Assembly: GCF_001667145.1 (NCBI RefSeq)
Contig: NZ_LZIF01000083.1
Span: 1-64,000, forward strand
Direction: 5' to 3'
DNA length: 64,000 bases
From: Mycobacterium sp. 852002-51971_SCH5477799-a
Lineage (GTDB): Bacteria > Actinomycetota > Actinomycetes > Mycobacteriales > Mycobacteriaceae
A program made the translations under genes and the position numbers. The notes under the pieces are model-generated. The model was not told the origin of the DNA and ran no database searches. It saw only the letters and a program-made list of their open reading frames with translations. This document shows positions 10,216 through 19,283 of this stretch, piece after piece (the stretch's first letter is position 1; each line of letters starts with the position of its first letter).

Positions 10216-10778
10216 CGCGCGGCCTTCAGCTTGGCATCCAAGGTGGCCTTGTATTTTCGCCGCTGCTCGGCGGCCATCGCCTCCGCCGCGGCCATCCGGG
10301 CGATCATCGGCGCGCGCCAGCAATGGCAAATCGCCAACGCCAGCGCGTCGGCGGCGTCGGCCGGTGTCGGTTTGGCTTGCAGCGCAAGGATTCTGGTGAC
10401 CATGGCGGTGACTTGGAGCTTATCGGCCGCGCCGTTGCCGGTGACCGCGGCCTTGACCTCGCTGGGGGTGTGGAAGTGCACGTCGATGCCGCGTCTGGCC
10501 GCGGCCAGCGCGACGACGCCGCCGGCCTGGGCGGTGCCCATCACCGTCGACACGTTGAGTTGGGAGAACACCCGCTCGATCGCCACGACGTCCGGTTGGT
10601 GGGTGGCCAGCCAGTGCTCGACGGCATCGCTGATCGTCAGCAGCCGCTCGGCGAGCGGCGCGTCCGAGGGCGTGCGCACCACGTCGACATCGAGCGCGAC
10701 GACCGTGCGCCCCCGCCCGGTTTCGACGACCGACAGACCACATCGGGTCAGGCCGGGATCGACGCCCATCACCCGCAT
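10212..10778 (-). CDS. ruvC: Holliday junction resolvase RuvC
   Basis: RuvC cuts Holliday junctions symmetrically. The 188-residue product starts [14 protein letters not shown] (first catalytic Asp) and contains AIERVFSQ (catalytic Glu) and the C-terminal acidic pair region [13 protein letters not shown]. The ATG at 10778 is preferred over the in-frame GTG at 10790 because GGGAGCGGGA lies directly upstream and because the length then equals that of the M. tuberculosis protein as I recall it. It is the first gene of the ruvCAB operon, behind a LexA box. Confidence 0.96.
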   Translation of the reverse strand: MRVMGVDPGLTRCGLSVVETGRGRTVVALDVDVVRTPSDAPLAERLLTISDAVEHWLATHQPDVVAIERVFSQLNVSTVMGTAQAGGVVALAAARRGIDVHFHTPSEVKAAVTGNGAADKLQVTAMVTRILALQAKPTPADAADALALAICHCWRAPMIARMAAAEAMAAEQRRKYKATLDAKLKAAR

Positions 10779-10794
10779 TCCCGCTCCCACCTAG

Positions 10795-10810
10795 TAGAAC
10801 AGCTGTTCGA
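10795..10810. promoter_or_regulatory. LexA-binding SOS box
   Basis: On the minus strand the site reads TCGAACAGCTGTTCTA, one base off the mycobacterial consensus TCGAAC-N4-GTTCGA. It lies 17 bp before the ruvC start, placing ruvCAB under DNA-damage control by LexA. Confidence 0.9.
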
Positions 10811-10958
10811 TACCCTAGCGGCCGGCGCCGACGCGCGCGGGCGCGACACGCGGCGGCGCGGCCGATTCCAGCGGCGACGTTACGTCGCCGATTCCGCCGA
10901 AAAGCTGTTAGCTTTAGCCCCACGTTCGCTCGAGCAACGTGGCAACGGAGGGGTTGGC

Positions 10959-11570
10959 GTGGGATCTCTGCTGGTCATGATCGCCGTGGTGCTCTTCATC
11001 GCATCCATCGTGGTGCTGGTGGTGGCTTTGCGACGACCCAAGCAGCCGGCCCAGCGAGGCGGGCGCCAGGACCCGCTCTCCTCCGACGCGATGCCGCAGT
11101 TCGGTCCGCGTCAACTGGGCCCCGGCGCCATCGTCAGCTACAGCGGCATCGACTACATCGTGCGCGGTTCGGTCACCTACCGCGAAGGACCTTTCGTGTG
11201 GTGGGAGCACCTGCTGGAGGGCGGCGACCAGCCGCTCTGGTTCAGCGTCGAGGAGGACGACGGACGCCTGGAGCTGGCGATGTGGGTCAAGCGCAAGGAC
11301 ATATCACTGCGGCCCGGCGACCAATACGTCGTCGACGGCGTCACGTTCCATGAGTCCGAGCGCGGGCGCGCCTCCTACACGACCGAAGGCACCACCGGCC
11401 TGCCGGCCGGCGGCGAGATGGAGTTCGTCGACTGCACCAACGCCGACGAGTCGGCGCTGCTCTCGTTCGAGCGCTGGGCCCCGGACATGCCCTGGGAGGT
11501 ATCGACGGGCAAGTCCGTCTCGCCGGGCGAGATCACCGTGTATTCGGCACCCCCACCCAGCTCGGCGTAG
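10959..11570 (+). CDS. DUF4178 domain membrane-anchored protein
   Basis: The 203-residue product has an N-terminal membrane helix (about 3-25, VMIAVVLFIASIVVLVVAL) and a soluble beta-rich DUF4178 domain (about 50-180: GAIVSYSGIDYIVRGSVTY, WWEHLLEG, WFSVEEDDGRLELAMW). The biochemical role is unknown. The GTG at 10959 has GGAGGGG 5 nt upstream. It is the first gene of a five-gene plus-strand operon ending in an aminopropyltransferase, and this association recurs in actinobacteria. Probably the Rv2597 equivalent. Confidence 0.83.
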   Translation: MGSLLVMIAVVLFIASIVVLVVALRRPKQPAQRGGRQDPLSSDAMPQFGPRQLGPGAIVSYSGIDYIVRGSVTYREGPFVWWEHLLEGGDQPLWFSVEEDDGRLELAMWVKRKDISLRPGDQYVVDGVTFHESERGRASYTTEGTTGLPAGGEMEFVDCTNADESALLSFERWAPDMPWEVSTGKSVSPGEITVYSAPPPSSA

Positions 11571-11587
11571 GGCACGAGGTCAGGTCG

Positions 11588-12100
11588 GTGCCCCTTCATC
11601 AACTCGCCGTGACTCCGGCCGACGTATCCGGGGAAAGGCTGGGACTCGCGCTCAACGAGCCGGTGCCCGCGCCGCTGGCCAGCTGCCGCCTGGACCACCC
11701 CGCCGGTGGCGCCACGCTGTTGCTGGGCGTGCTCGGCGCGTCACATGTCGTCGCGGTCGAGCACGCCGGCGGCCGGTTTTCCGAGGAAATCTCTTGCACG
11801 GCACGCAATCTCGGGGCCGACCTGCCCGAGCGCACCGACGCGCCCGGCTACAGTCTGCAGTCGCGTACCGACGCCCACGACGAGGCGAGCTTTCGCCGGC
11901 TCGCGCAGGACCTGCGCGGCCGTTGCGCGCGCCGGGCGGGCTGGCTCGGCGGCACCTTTCCCGGTGATGACGCCGCACTGACCGTGCTGGCCGCCGAACC
12001 CGACGGCGCCGGCTGGCGCTGGCAGACCTGGCACCTCTATCCCGGACGTCTGACGGGTGGCGGCACGGTGGTTCGCACGGCCAGCCGGTGGCACCCGTGA
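11588..12100 (+). CDS. DUF2617 family protein
   Basis: The 170-residue soluble product has no signal or membrane segment and fits the DUF2617 family (Rv2598-like): opening LHQLAVTPADVSG, central SCTARNLGADLPE and C-terminal WRWQTWHLYPG. Function unknown. It starts with GTG 17 bp after the DUF4178 gene and overlaps the next gene by 4 bp. It is part of the DUF4178–DUF350–aminopropyltransferase operon. Confidence 0.75.
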   Translation: MPLHQLAVTPADVSGERLGLALNEPVPAPLASCRLDHPAGGATLLLGVLGASHVVAVEHAGGRFSEEISCTARNLGADLPERTDAPGYSLQSRTDAHDEASFRRLAQDLRGRCARRAGWLGGTFPGDDAALTVLAAEPDGAGWRWQTWHLYPGRLTGGGTVVRTASRWHP

Positions 12101-12528
12101 GCCGCAACCGCCTGTTCGTGATCGCCGGAGTGCTGGGCGCAGCCGCCGTGGCGTGCCTGATCTTCGGAATCATCCTGCTACAGAAGAACATTGCGTCGTA
12201 CGTGGCCGGCCACTATCACGAGTACGCCCGCGACGCGAACGGGACCCGCTACCAGTGCACCGGTTCGCTCGAACAGGTCGCCGACACGTTGGCCGACTAC
12301 GCCCAACCCGACGCGCGAGCCGACAACGGCAAGACCGAGTACCTGCGCTACAGCAACAACATCGTGATCGTCGGCCCCGACGGCGGTTATGAGTGCAGCA
12401 TCCGCGTCGAACCGCTGAGCGCCGGATACAGCCACGGCGCCTTCATCTTCCTGGGCCCCGGATTTTCCCCCGGATCCCCGTCGGGCGGCGCCGGAGGCAC
12501 TCCCGGCGGCCCCGGCGGAATCAAGTGA
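12097..12528 (+). CDS. DUF4247 family membrane protein
   Basis: The 143-residue product has one N-terminal membrane helix (about 4-27, [23 protein letters not shown]) and an extracytoplasmic domain with a Cys pair (residues near 50 and 95: YQCTGS and YECSIRV), ending in a Gly/Pro-rich tail ([13 protein letters not shown]). It resembles DUF4247; function unknown. The GTG at 12097 overlaps the DUF2617 stop as GTGA; an in-frame GTG at 12088 is the alternative start. Confidence 0.75.
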   Translation: MSRNRLFVIAGVLGAAAVACLIFGIILLQKNIASYVAGHYHEYARDANGTRYQCTGSLEQVADTLADYAQPDARADNGKTEYLRYSNNIVIVGPDGGYECSIRVEPLSAGYSHGAFIFLGPGFSPGSPSGGAGGTPGGPGGIK

Positions 12529-12545
12529 ACGCAAAGGAGAGCACC

Positions 12546-13001
12546 ATGTACCTTGCCGTCGAGATCGGCACCGTCGACCTCAATCCCGTGCTGAAAGGCG
12601 CGGTCGCCACGATTCTGTACTTCGTCGTCGGCATGGCCGTGCTTCTCATCGGGTTCTACGCGGTCGACGTGCTGACCCCGGGGAAGTTGCGCCAGCTGGT
12701 GTTCATCGACCGCCGCCCCAACGCCGTGGTGGTCGCGGGCGCGATGTACGTCGCCCTGACCGTCGTCATCATCACCGCCATCGCCAACAGCTACAGCCAG
12801 CTGGGCCAGGGACTCCTGGGCGTGGCGGTGTACGGGCTGATGGGCGTGATCCTGCTGGGGATAGCGCTGCTGACGATGCACCTGCTGATTCCGGGCAGCT
12901 TCCACGAACACATCGACGAGCCGGAGCTGCATCCGGGATCGTTCGCCGTGGCGCTGATACTGCTCGCGGTGGGAGGGGTGACCGCCGCGGCGGTGTCATG
13001 A
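12546..13001 (+). CDS. DUF350 family integral membrane protein
   Basis: The 151-residue product has four membrane helices typical of DUF350 ([21 protein letters not shown] near the start, with a second, similar two-helix half). DUF350 proteins recur beside polyamine-type enzymes and DUF4178 proteins, but no activity has been assigned that I know of. The ATG at 12546 has AAAGGAG 7 nt upstream. The stop overlaps the speE-like start as ATGA. Confidence 0.85.
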   Translation: MYLAVEIGTVDLNPVLKGAVATILYFVVGMAVLLIGFYAVDVLTPGKLRQLVFIDRRPNAVVVAGAMYVALTVVIITAIANSYSQLGQGLLGVAVYGLMGVILLGIALLTMHLLIPGSFHEHIDEPELHPGSFAVALILLAVGGVTAAAVS

Positions 13002-14566
13002 GCGCTGTCGATGTGCGGCCGCCCGAGGCGGCGCCGTCCGCGGGGCCCTCGGGTCGATGGCGGGCGCTGCTGCTGGCCGCGGTGGCCGCGTGCGCGGCCT
13101 GCGGCATCATCTACGAACTCGCGCTGCTGACGCTCTCAGCCAGTCTGGATGGCGGCGGGATCGTCGCCACCTCCCTGATCGTCGCGGGCTACATCGCCGC
13201 GCTGGGCGTGGGCGCCCTGCTGGTCAAACCCTTGCTGGCGCACGCCGCGATCACCTTCATCGCCGTCGAGGCGCTGCTGGGCATCATCGGTGGCCTGTCG
13301 GCGGCCGCGCTGTACGTGGTGTTCGCGTTCGTGGACGGGTCGACGTGGGTGCTCGCGCTGAGCACGGCGCTCATCGGTGGTCTGGTGGGTGCCGAGGTGC
13401 CGCTGCTGATGACGCTGCTGCAAGGTGGCCGGACAGCCGGTGCGGCCGATGCCGGGCGGACGCTGGCCAACCTCAACGCCGCCGACTACCTGGGCGCGCT
13501 GCTGGGCGGCCTGGTCTGGCCGTTCCTGTTGCTGCCGCAGTTGGGGATGATCCGCGGTGCGGCCGCCACCGGCATGATCAACCTGGCGGCCGCCGCGGTC
13601 GTAGCGATTTTCCTGTTGCGCCAAGTGGTTTCGACGCGGCAGCTGGTGCTGGCGATCTGCGCGCTGGCCGCCGCCGTCGCGCTACTCGCCACCCTCCTGC
13701 TGCGTTCGGGCGACATCGAAACAACAAGCAGGCAAAGGCTTTACGCCGACCCGATCATCGTCTACCGGCACACGGCCTATCAAGAGATCGTGGTGACCCG
13801 CCGCGGCAACGACACCCGGCTGTATCTCAACGGCGGGCTGCAGTTCTCCACCCGAGACGAATACCGCTACACCGAGAGCCTCGTCTATCCCGCCCTCGGC
13901 AACGGCGCCCATTCGGTGCTGGTGCTCGGCGGCGGAGACGGCCTGGCGGCGCGCGAATTGCTGCGCCAGCCAGGCATTTCCAGGATCGTGCAGGTCGAGC
14001 TCGACCCCGCGGTGATCGACGTCGCGCGCACCACGCTGCGAGTGGCCAATGGCGGCTCGCTGGACAACCCCCGGGTGTCCGTGCTGACCGAGGACGCGAT
14101 GAACTGGTTGCGCGGGCCGAACGTGGACCGCTTCGACGCGGTGATCGTCGACCTTCCCGACCCCGACACACCCGTGCTGGGCCGGCTGTACTCCGCGGAG
14201 TTCTACGCGCTGGTCGCCCGCGCGCTCGCGCCCGGTGGCCTGATGGTGGTGCAGGCGGGCAGTCCCTTCTCCACGCCGACGGCGTATTGGCGCACGGTAT
14301 CGACGATCCTTGCGGCCGGCTATGCGGTCACGCCGTATCACGTGCACGTGCCCACGTTCGGCGACTGGGGATTCGCCCTGGCGCAGCGCGCCGGCGTCGC
14401 ACCCGCACCGAAGGTGCCCACCAATGCGCCGCCGCTGCGTTACCTCAACCAGCAGGTGCTCGACGCCGCGGGCGTCTTCTCCGGCGACATCGGGCCGCGG
14501 CCGGTGGAGCCGTCGACCCTGGACAATCCGCGCATCGTCGAGGACATGCGGCACGGGTACGAGTAG
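12998..14566 (+). CDS. speE: Membrane-fused polyamine aminopropyltransferase (SpeE-like)
   Basis: The 522-residue product joins an N-terminal domain of about seven membrane helices (residues 23-235) to a spermidine-synthase-like domain. The catalytic domain shows [20 protein letters not shown], the SAM/dcSAM-binding GGGDG at 311-315, the acceptor-side DLPDPDTP and [17 protein letters not shown]. In classical spermidine synthases the aminopropyl donor is decarboxylated SAM; which amine or other acceptor is used here is unknown. It is the last gene of the DUF4178 operon. The family member in M. tuberculosis is Rv2601. Confidence 0.87.
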   Translation: MSAVDVRPPEAAPSAGPSGRWRALLLAAVAACAACGIIYELALLTLSASLDGGGIVATSLIVAGYIAALGVGALLVKPLLAHAAITFIAVEALLGIIGGLSAAALYVVFAFVDGSTWVLALSTALIGGLVGAEVPLLMTLLQGGRTAGAADAGRTLANLNAADYLGALLGGLVWPFLLLPQLGMIRGAAATGMINLAAAAVVAIFLLRQVVSTRQLVLAICALAAAVALLATLLLRSGDIETTSRQRLYADPIIVYRHTAYQEIVVTRRGNDTRLYLNGGLQFSTRDEYRYTESLVYPALGNGAHSVLVLGGGDGLAARELLRQPGISRIVQVELDPAVIDVARTTLRVANGGSLDNPRVSVLTEDAMNWLRGPNVDRFDAVIVDLPDPDTPVLGRLYSAEFYALVARALAPGGLMVVQAGSPFSTPTAYWRTVSTILAAGYAVTPYHVHVPTFGDWGFALAQRAGVAPAPKVPTNAPPLRYLNQQVLDAAGVFSGDIGPRPVEPSTLDNPRIVEDMRHGYE

Positions 14567-14588
14567 TTTCTGGCAGTTGCCTTGGTCA

Positions 14589-14650
14589 CGCCGAGCGTGC
14601 ACTGATGGCGAAAAATCGGCCTGAATCTCGCCCTGAGTGCACGCTCGGCG
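14589..14650. repeat. 62-bp palindromic intergenic element / bidirectional terminator
   Basis: Perfect 15-bp inverted arms (CGCCGAGCGTGCACT at 14589-14603 and its complement at 14636-14650) enclose 32 nt that contain a second short inverted match (GGCGA/TCGCC). It lies between converging speE and yebC. The composition is like dispersed palindromic elements of non-tuberculous mycobacteria; it would also serve as a terminator. Confidence 0.75.
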
Positions 14651-14658
14651 AAAGCGAA

Positions 14659-15414
14659 CTATTCCTCGTCGAGGGCGGCCAGCACCTCGTCGGACAGGTC
14701 AACGTTGGTCCAGACGTTCTGCACGTCGTCGCTGTCCTCCAGCGCATCGACCAGCTTGAACACCTTCCGCGCTCCCTCGACGTCGACTGGCACGCTGACC
14801 GAGGGCTGGAAGCTCGCCTCGGCCGATTCGTAGTCGATGCCGGCGTCCTGCAACGCCGTGCGCACCGCGACGAGGTCCGTCGGTTCGGAGATGACCTCGA
14901 AGCTCTCACCGAGGTCGTTGACGTCCTCGGCGCCGGCTTCGAGCACGGCGGTCAGCACGTCGTCCTCGGTCAGGCCGTTCTTCTCCAGGGTGACGACGCC
15001 CTTGCGGGTGAACAGGTAGGACACCGAGCCGGGGTCGGCCATGTTGCCACCGTTGCGGGTCACCGCCACCCGGACCTCGCCGGCCGCCCGGTTGCGGTTG
15101 TCGGTGAGGCACTCGATCAAGACCGCCACGCCGTTCGGTCCGTAGCCCTCGTACATGATGGTCTGGTAGTCGGCGCCGCCGGCTTCCTCGCCCGCGCCGC
15201 GCTTGCGGGCACGCTCGATGTTGTCATTGGGCACCGAGGTCTTCTTCGCCTTCTGGATGGCGTCGTACAGCGTCGGGTTGCCCGCCTGGTCCCCCCCGCC
15301 GGTACGGGCGGCGACCTCAATGTTCTTGATCAGCCGGGCGAACTCCTTGCCGCGGCGTGCGTCCTTGACGGCCTTCTGGTGTTTGGTGGTGGCCCACTTG
15401 GAATGGCCGCTCAT
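14659..15414 (-). CDS. YebC/PmpR family translation/transcription regulator
   Basis: The 251-residue product starts [23 protein letters not shown], the family hallmark, and contains [29 protein letters not shown] and [10 protein letters not shown], with three alpha/beta domains of normal length. YebC proteins have been described as DNA-binding regulators and, more recently, as factors easing translation of poly-proline stretches; which applies here is not shown. In M. tuberculosis the ortholog (Rv2603c) sits before pdxT. Confidence 0.95.
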   Translation of the reverse strand: MSGHSKWATTKHQKAVKDARRGKEFARLIKNIEVAARTGGGDQAGNPTLYDAIQKAKKTSVPNDNIERARKRGAGEEAGGADYQTIMYEGYGPNGVAVLIECLTDNRNRAAGEVRVAVTRNGGNMADPGSVSYLFTRKGVVTLEKNGLTEDDVLTAVLEAGAEDVNDLGESFEVISEPTDLVAVRTALQDAGIDYESAEASFQPSVSVPVDVEGARKVFKLVDALEDSDDVQNVWTNVDLSDEVLAALDEE

Positions 15415-15458
15415 CGGTGTGTTCTACCTCTTCTGTTACGTAAAGTTCGCCGACGAGT

Positions 15459-16817
15459 CTACGTGGACGCCGGCGGGACACCGCCAGGCGGGAAGAATCC
15501 CGGCACCCATCGCTCGATCAGTTCGGCGTACGCCGTCGTGGCGTCGAGTTGCACGGCCACGCCCAGCAAGCCGCCGAGGGTGCGCAGCAACATCACGTAG
15601 CCGGGCGGGATGGTCATCTGCCGGGCCATCTTGAACCGGTCGCCGAATCCGTCGGCCAGCGGATCGGTGGTGACCAACGCCGACTTGCGAAACCATTTGC
15701 GGGTGAAGTGAAACTCGCCGGACCGCAGCGGGTCGATGTAGGGCCACAACGGCTGCAGGTACTCCACCAGCTGTTCGGCGGTCAGTTCGTAGCCGGCCGG
15801 CATGAACCCGAGCTCCTTCAGCAGCCGGATCACTTCGTCCCATTGTTCATCGCGCGCCCGGCACAGCAGCTCGCCGAAGCCGGCCGGGATCCCACCGGGA
15901 TGCTCGGCGACGGCACCGAAGTCGATGACACCCAGCCGACCATCGGCCAGCAGCATGAAGTTGCCCGGGTGTGGATCGGCGTGCACGAGGCCGACCCGCG
16001 CGGGCGCGCTGAGGGTGAACTCGATCAACAACCCGGCCACGGAATCGCGCTCGGCCTTGGTCCCCTCGGCGATGACCGTGGACAGACGCCGACCGTCCAC
16101 CCACTCCGAAACCATGACCTTCGGCGCGCTGGCAACCACGGCCGGCACCGCGAACTTCGGATCGCCGGCGAAGGCCAGGGCGAAGGCGCGCTGATTCTCG
16201 GCCTCCCGGCGATAGTCCAATTCGGCTTCCAAGGTGTCGTTGATCTCGGCCACCAGCCGGTCCACGTCGGCGCCCGGTACGACCTGCTTGGCGATCCAGC
16301 TGAACCGTTGGATCAGTTTGAGATCCGCGCGCAACGCCTCGTCGGCGCCCGGATATTGGATCTTGACGGCGACCTCGCGCCCGTCCCTCCACACGCCCTT
16401 GTGCACCTGCCCGATGCTCGCCGCAGCGACGGCGATGTCGTCGAAGGATTGGAAACGGTCCCGCCACTTGATGCCCAGCTGGGCGTCCAGCACCCGGTGC
16501 ACCTTGGCCGCGGGCAGCGGCGGGGCCTCGCTCTGCAACTTGACCAGGGTCTCGCGGAATGGTTCGGCGAATTGCGGCGGTATCGCGGCCTCCATCACCG
16601 ACAGCGCCTGTCCGACCTTCATGGCGCCGCCCTTGAGCTCGCCGAGCACCTTGAACATTTCGTCGGCGGCCTTCTCCAAAAGCGCGGCGTTGACCTCGTC
16701 CTTGGATTGGCCCGTCATCCGCTTACCGACGCCCAGGGCCGCGCGGCCGGCCACCCCGGCCGGCAAGCTCGCCAACTTCGCGGCGCGGCGCAGGCCTCCC
16801 CGTCTGATGTCTGCCAT
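15459..16817 (-). CDS. ABC1/UbiB (AarF) family atypical kinase
   Basis: The 452-residue product has the family motifs KxGQ (KVGQ, about 67-70), ASIGQVH (near 135), VAVKIQYPG (ATP-binding Lys near 150), HADPHPGNF (near 280) and VIDFG (near 300). UbiB-type ATPases support quinone or lipid metabolism; the substrate here is unknown. The ATG at 16817 is used; an in-frame GTG at 16823 is equally possible, and neither has a strong ribosome site. It lies between yebC and pdxT, where I recall no such gene in M. tuberculosis. Confidence 0.9.
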   Translation of the reverse strand: MADIRRGGLRRAAKLASLPAGVAGRAALGVGKRMTGQSKDEVNAALLEKAADEMFKVLGELKGGAMKVGQALSVMEAAIPPQFAEPFRETLVKLQSEAPPLPAAKVHRVLDAQLGIKWRDRFQSFDDIAVAAASIGQVHKGVWRDGREVAVKIQYPGADEALRADLKLIQRFSWIAKQVVPGADVDRLVAEINDTLEAELDYRREAENQRAFALAFAGDPKFAVPAVVASAPKVMVSEWVDGRRLSTVIAEGTKAERDSVAGLLIEFTLSAPARVGLVHADPHPGNFMLLADGRLGVIDFGAVAEHPGGIPAGFGELLCRARDEQWDEVIRLLKELGFMPAGYELTAEQLVEYLQPLWPYIDPLRSGEFHFTRKWFRKSALVTTDPLADGFGDRFKMARQMTIPPGYVMLLRTLGGLLGVAVQLDATTAYAELIERWVPGFFPPGGVPPAST

Positions 16818-16858
16818 GGGCACATCATGCCCGGTCGGCCCCGGATTTGGGTCGATCG

Positions 16859-17449
16859 TCAGCCAGTGACGAGGTCGACGAACAGGTGGTGGATGCGCCG
16901 GTCGCCGGTCATCTCGGGGTGAAACGCCGTGGCCAGCTTTCGGCCCTGCTTCACCGCGACGACGTGGCCGGCCGCGCTGGCCAGCGCCTCGACGTCGTCA
17001 CCGGCGCGCTCGACCCAGGGGGCGCGGATGAATACCGCGCGCACCGGATCGCTCAGCCCCGCGAACGGGATGTCACCCTCGAACGAATCGACCTGTCGCC
17101 CAAAAGCGTTGCGCCGCACCGTCATATCGATCGCACGCAGCGGCAGTGCCGCACGCCCGCCCGCGCCGGCGTCGAGGATCTCGCTGGCCAGCAGGATCAT
17201 CCCGGCGCAGGCGCCGTAGGCGGGCAGCCCGTCGGCGAGCAGGCCGCGCAAGGGCTCCAGCAGGTCGAGGTCGAGCAGCAGGTGGCTCATGGTGGTCGAT
17301 TCCCCGCCGGGGATGACCAGACCGTCGACCGATTCGAGCTCGCTGCGCCGGCGCACCGGCATCGACTCGGCTCCCGCCTCGCGCAGGGCCGCCAGGTGCT
17401 CGCGGGTGTCGCCCTGCAGCGCCAGGACCCCGATCCGCGGCGCGCTCAC
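16859..17449 (-). CDS. pdxT: Pyridoxal 5'-phosphate synthase glutaminase subunit
   Basis: PdxT hydrolyses glutamine and passes ammonia to PdxS for PLP synthesis. The 196-residue product has the class I amidotransferase elements GGESTTM (about 48), nucleophile Cys in YGACAGMI (about 79) and the His-Glu of FHPEMT (about 177-179), with IGVLALQGD at the start. The start overlaps the tesB stop by 4 bp, so pdxS–tesB–pdxT is one operon. Confidence 0.96.
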   Translation of the reverse strand: MSAPRIGVLALQGDTREHLAALREAGAESMPVRRRSELESVDGLVIPGGESTTMSHLLLDLDLLEPLRGLLADGLPAYGACAGMILLASEILDAGAGGRAALPLRAIDMTVRRNAFGRQVDSFEGDIPFAGLSDPVRAVFIRAPWVERAGDDVEALASAAGHVVAVKQGRKLATAFHPEMTGDRRIHHLFVDLVTG

Positions 17450-18291
17450 TGGTTGGTCGGCTGGTACCCGCGCTTGAAGCGGGTCAGCCCCTCCTGCATG
17501 ACCGCCGCGACCATCTCACCGGATTGGGTGAAGATCTTGCCCTGGCACAGCGAGCGGCCGCCGCTGGCCGACGGCGAGCTCTGGTCGTAGAGCAGCCACT
17601 CGTCGGCCCGGAACGCCCGCATGAACCACATGGCGTGGTCCAGCGACGCCACCTGTAGGTGCTCGCGCACGTCGAGGTGGTTGACCTGCGCCGATCCCAG
17701 CAGCGTCAGGTCGCTCATGTAGGCCAGCGCGCAGATGTGCAGCACCGGGTCGTCGGGCAGCGGGTCACGGTGGCGGAACCACACCTGCTGTTGGGAGGCC
17801 TTGCCCGGCGAGAGCCGCAGCTTTTCTCGGGGCACGATGCAGACGTCCCACTCCTCGAACTGCTTGAATCCGGCGTCGTCGAACACCTTGATCGAGTCCA
17901 GGCCGGGCAGGCCGTCCGGCGGCGCGGCGGCGGGCATGACGTCCTGGTGGTGGATGCCCTCCTGGTCGGTCTGGAAGGACGCCCCCATGCTGAAGATGAT
18001 TTCGCCGTGCTGGATGGCGTTGACGCGCCGGGTGGCGAACGACCCGCCGTCGCGGGTGCGTTCGACGATGAACACCGTGGGCTCGTTGGCGTCGCCTGGC
18101 CGCAGGAAGTAACCGTGCAGCGAGTGGACCTGGTAGTGGGGGTCCACGGTGCGAACCGCCGAGACGAGCGACTGCCCGGCCACGTGACCGCCGAACGTGC
18201 GCTGGAAATAGCCCGACTCCGGGCTGAAAACCCGACCACGGTAGATGTTGACCTCGAGTTGCTCGAGATCAAGGATCTCTTCGATCGCCAC
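17446..18291 (-). CDS. tesB: Acyl-CoA thioesterase II
   Basis: The 281-residue double-hotdog thioesterase hydrolyses acyl-CoA to free acid and CoA. Visible family blocks: [17 protein letters not shown] (about 28-44), the [14 protein letters not shown] segment, [11 protein letters not shown], and in the second hotdog LDHAMWFMR and [19 protein letters not shown]. It lies between pdxS and pdxT, overlapping the latter, an arrangement kept in M. tuberculosis (tesB2, Rv2605c). Confidence 0.94.
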   Translation of the reverse strand: MAIEEILDLEQLEVNIYRGRVFSPESGYFQRTFGGHVAGQSLVSAVRTVDPHYQVHSLHGYFLRPGDANEPTVFIVERTRDGGSFATRRVNAIQHGEIIFSMGASFQTDQEGIHHQDVMPAAAPPDGLPGLDSIKVFDDAGFKQFEEWDVCIVPREKLRLSPGKASQQQVWFRHRDPLPDDPVLHICALAYMSDLTLLGSAQVNHLDVREHLQVASLDHAMWFMRAFRADEWLLYDQSSPSASGGRSLCQGKIFTQSGEMVAAVMQEGLTRFKRGYQPTNQ

Positions 18292-18300
18292 GGACTGTTT

Positions 18301-19206
18301 TTACCAGCCGCGTTCGGCCAGCCGGTGGGGCTCCGCGATCTGCTCGACGTTGATGCCGACCATCGCCTCGCCCAGCCCGCGCGACACCTTGGCGAGCACG
18401 TCGGGGTCGTCGTAGAAGGTGGTGGCCTTGACTATCGCGGCCGCGCGCGCGGCGGGATCGCCGGACTTGAAGATCCCGGAACCCACGAACACGCCCTCGG
18501 CGCCGAGCTGCATCATCATCGCCGCATCGGCCGGGGTGGCGATGCCGCCCGCGGTGAACAGCGTGACCGGCAGCTTGCCCGCCCGGGCCACCTCCACGAC
18601 CAGGTCGTGGGGTGCTTGCAATTCCTTTGCGGCGACGTATAACTCGTCTTCCGACAACGACGTCAGGCGGCGGATCTCGCCACCGATCGCCCGCATGTGC
18701 GTGGTGGCGTTGGAGACGTCACCGGTGCCGGCTTCGCCCTTGGAGCGGATCATGGCCGCGCCCTCGCTGATGCGGCGCAGCGCCTCACCGAGGTTGGTCG
18801 CCCCACACACGAACGGCACGGTGAACTTCCACTTGTCGATGTGATGGGTGTAGTCCGCGGGGGTGAGCACCTCGGACTCGTCGACGTAGTCCACGCCCAG
18901 GCTCTGCAGGATCTGCGCCTCGACGAAGTGGCCGATGCGCGCCTTGGCCATCACCGGGATGGTCACCGCGGCGATGATGCCCTCGATCATGTCGGGGTCG
19001 CTCATCCGCGACACGCCGCCCTGCGCGCGGATGTCGGCGGGCACCCGTTCCAGCGCCATGACGGCGACGGCGCCGGCGGCCTCGGCGATCTTGGCCTGCT
19101 CGGGGGTGACGACGTCCATGATGACGCCGCCCTTGAGCATCTCGGCCATGCCGCGTTTGACGCGCGCCGTTCCGGTTCGCCCGTTGCTCGGGTGGGCGGT
19201 ACTCAC
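18301..19206 (-). CDS. pdxS: Pyridoxal 5'-phosphate synthase lyase subunit
   Basis: PdxS condenses ribose 5-phosphate, glyceraldehyde 3-phosphate and ammonia to PLP. The 301-residue product has [17 protein letters not shown], the catalytic-lysine segment [28 protein letters not shown] and the phosphate-binding [20 protein letters not shown]. The ATG at 19206 follows GGAGATCATGC-type sequence. It is first in the pdxS–tesB–pdxT operon. Confidence 0.97.
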   Translation of the reverse strand: MSTAHPSNGRTGTARVKRGMAEMLKGGVIMDVVTPEQAKIAEAAGAVAVMALERVPADIRAQGGVSRMSDPDMIEGIIAAVTIPVMAKARIGHFVEAQILQSLGVDYVDESEVLTPADYTHHIDKWKFTVPFVCGATNLGEALRRISEGAAMIRSKGEAGTGDVSNATTHMRAIGGEIRRLTSLSEDELYVAAKELQAPHDLVVEVARAGKLPVTLFTAGGIATPADAAMMMQLGAEGVFVGSGIFKSGDPAARAAAIVKATTFYDDPDVLAKVSRGLGEAMVGINVEQIAEPHRLAERGW

Positions 19207-19259
19207 TGCATGATCTCCTTCAACCGTTGTCGACCCAGTCTAATGAGGCGCTTTGGCCC

Positions 19260-19283
19260 CCGTTGACCCCGCGGAGTCAACGG
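19260..19283. terminator. Weak inverted repeat at the end of the PIM operon
   Basis: CCGTTGAC-N8-GTCAACGG overlaps the stop of the NUDIX gene. The stem is only 8 bp, so it may be a weak terminator before pdxS or chance. Confidence 0.4.

Noticed and set aside
13057-15600. Very long open frame (847 codons) across speE and yebC
   Set aside because: It is the +1 shadow of high-GC coding DNA over two well-supported genes on opposite strands; its Arg/Ala/Pro-rich sequence has no motifs.
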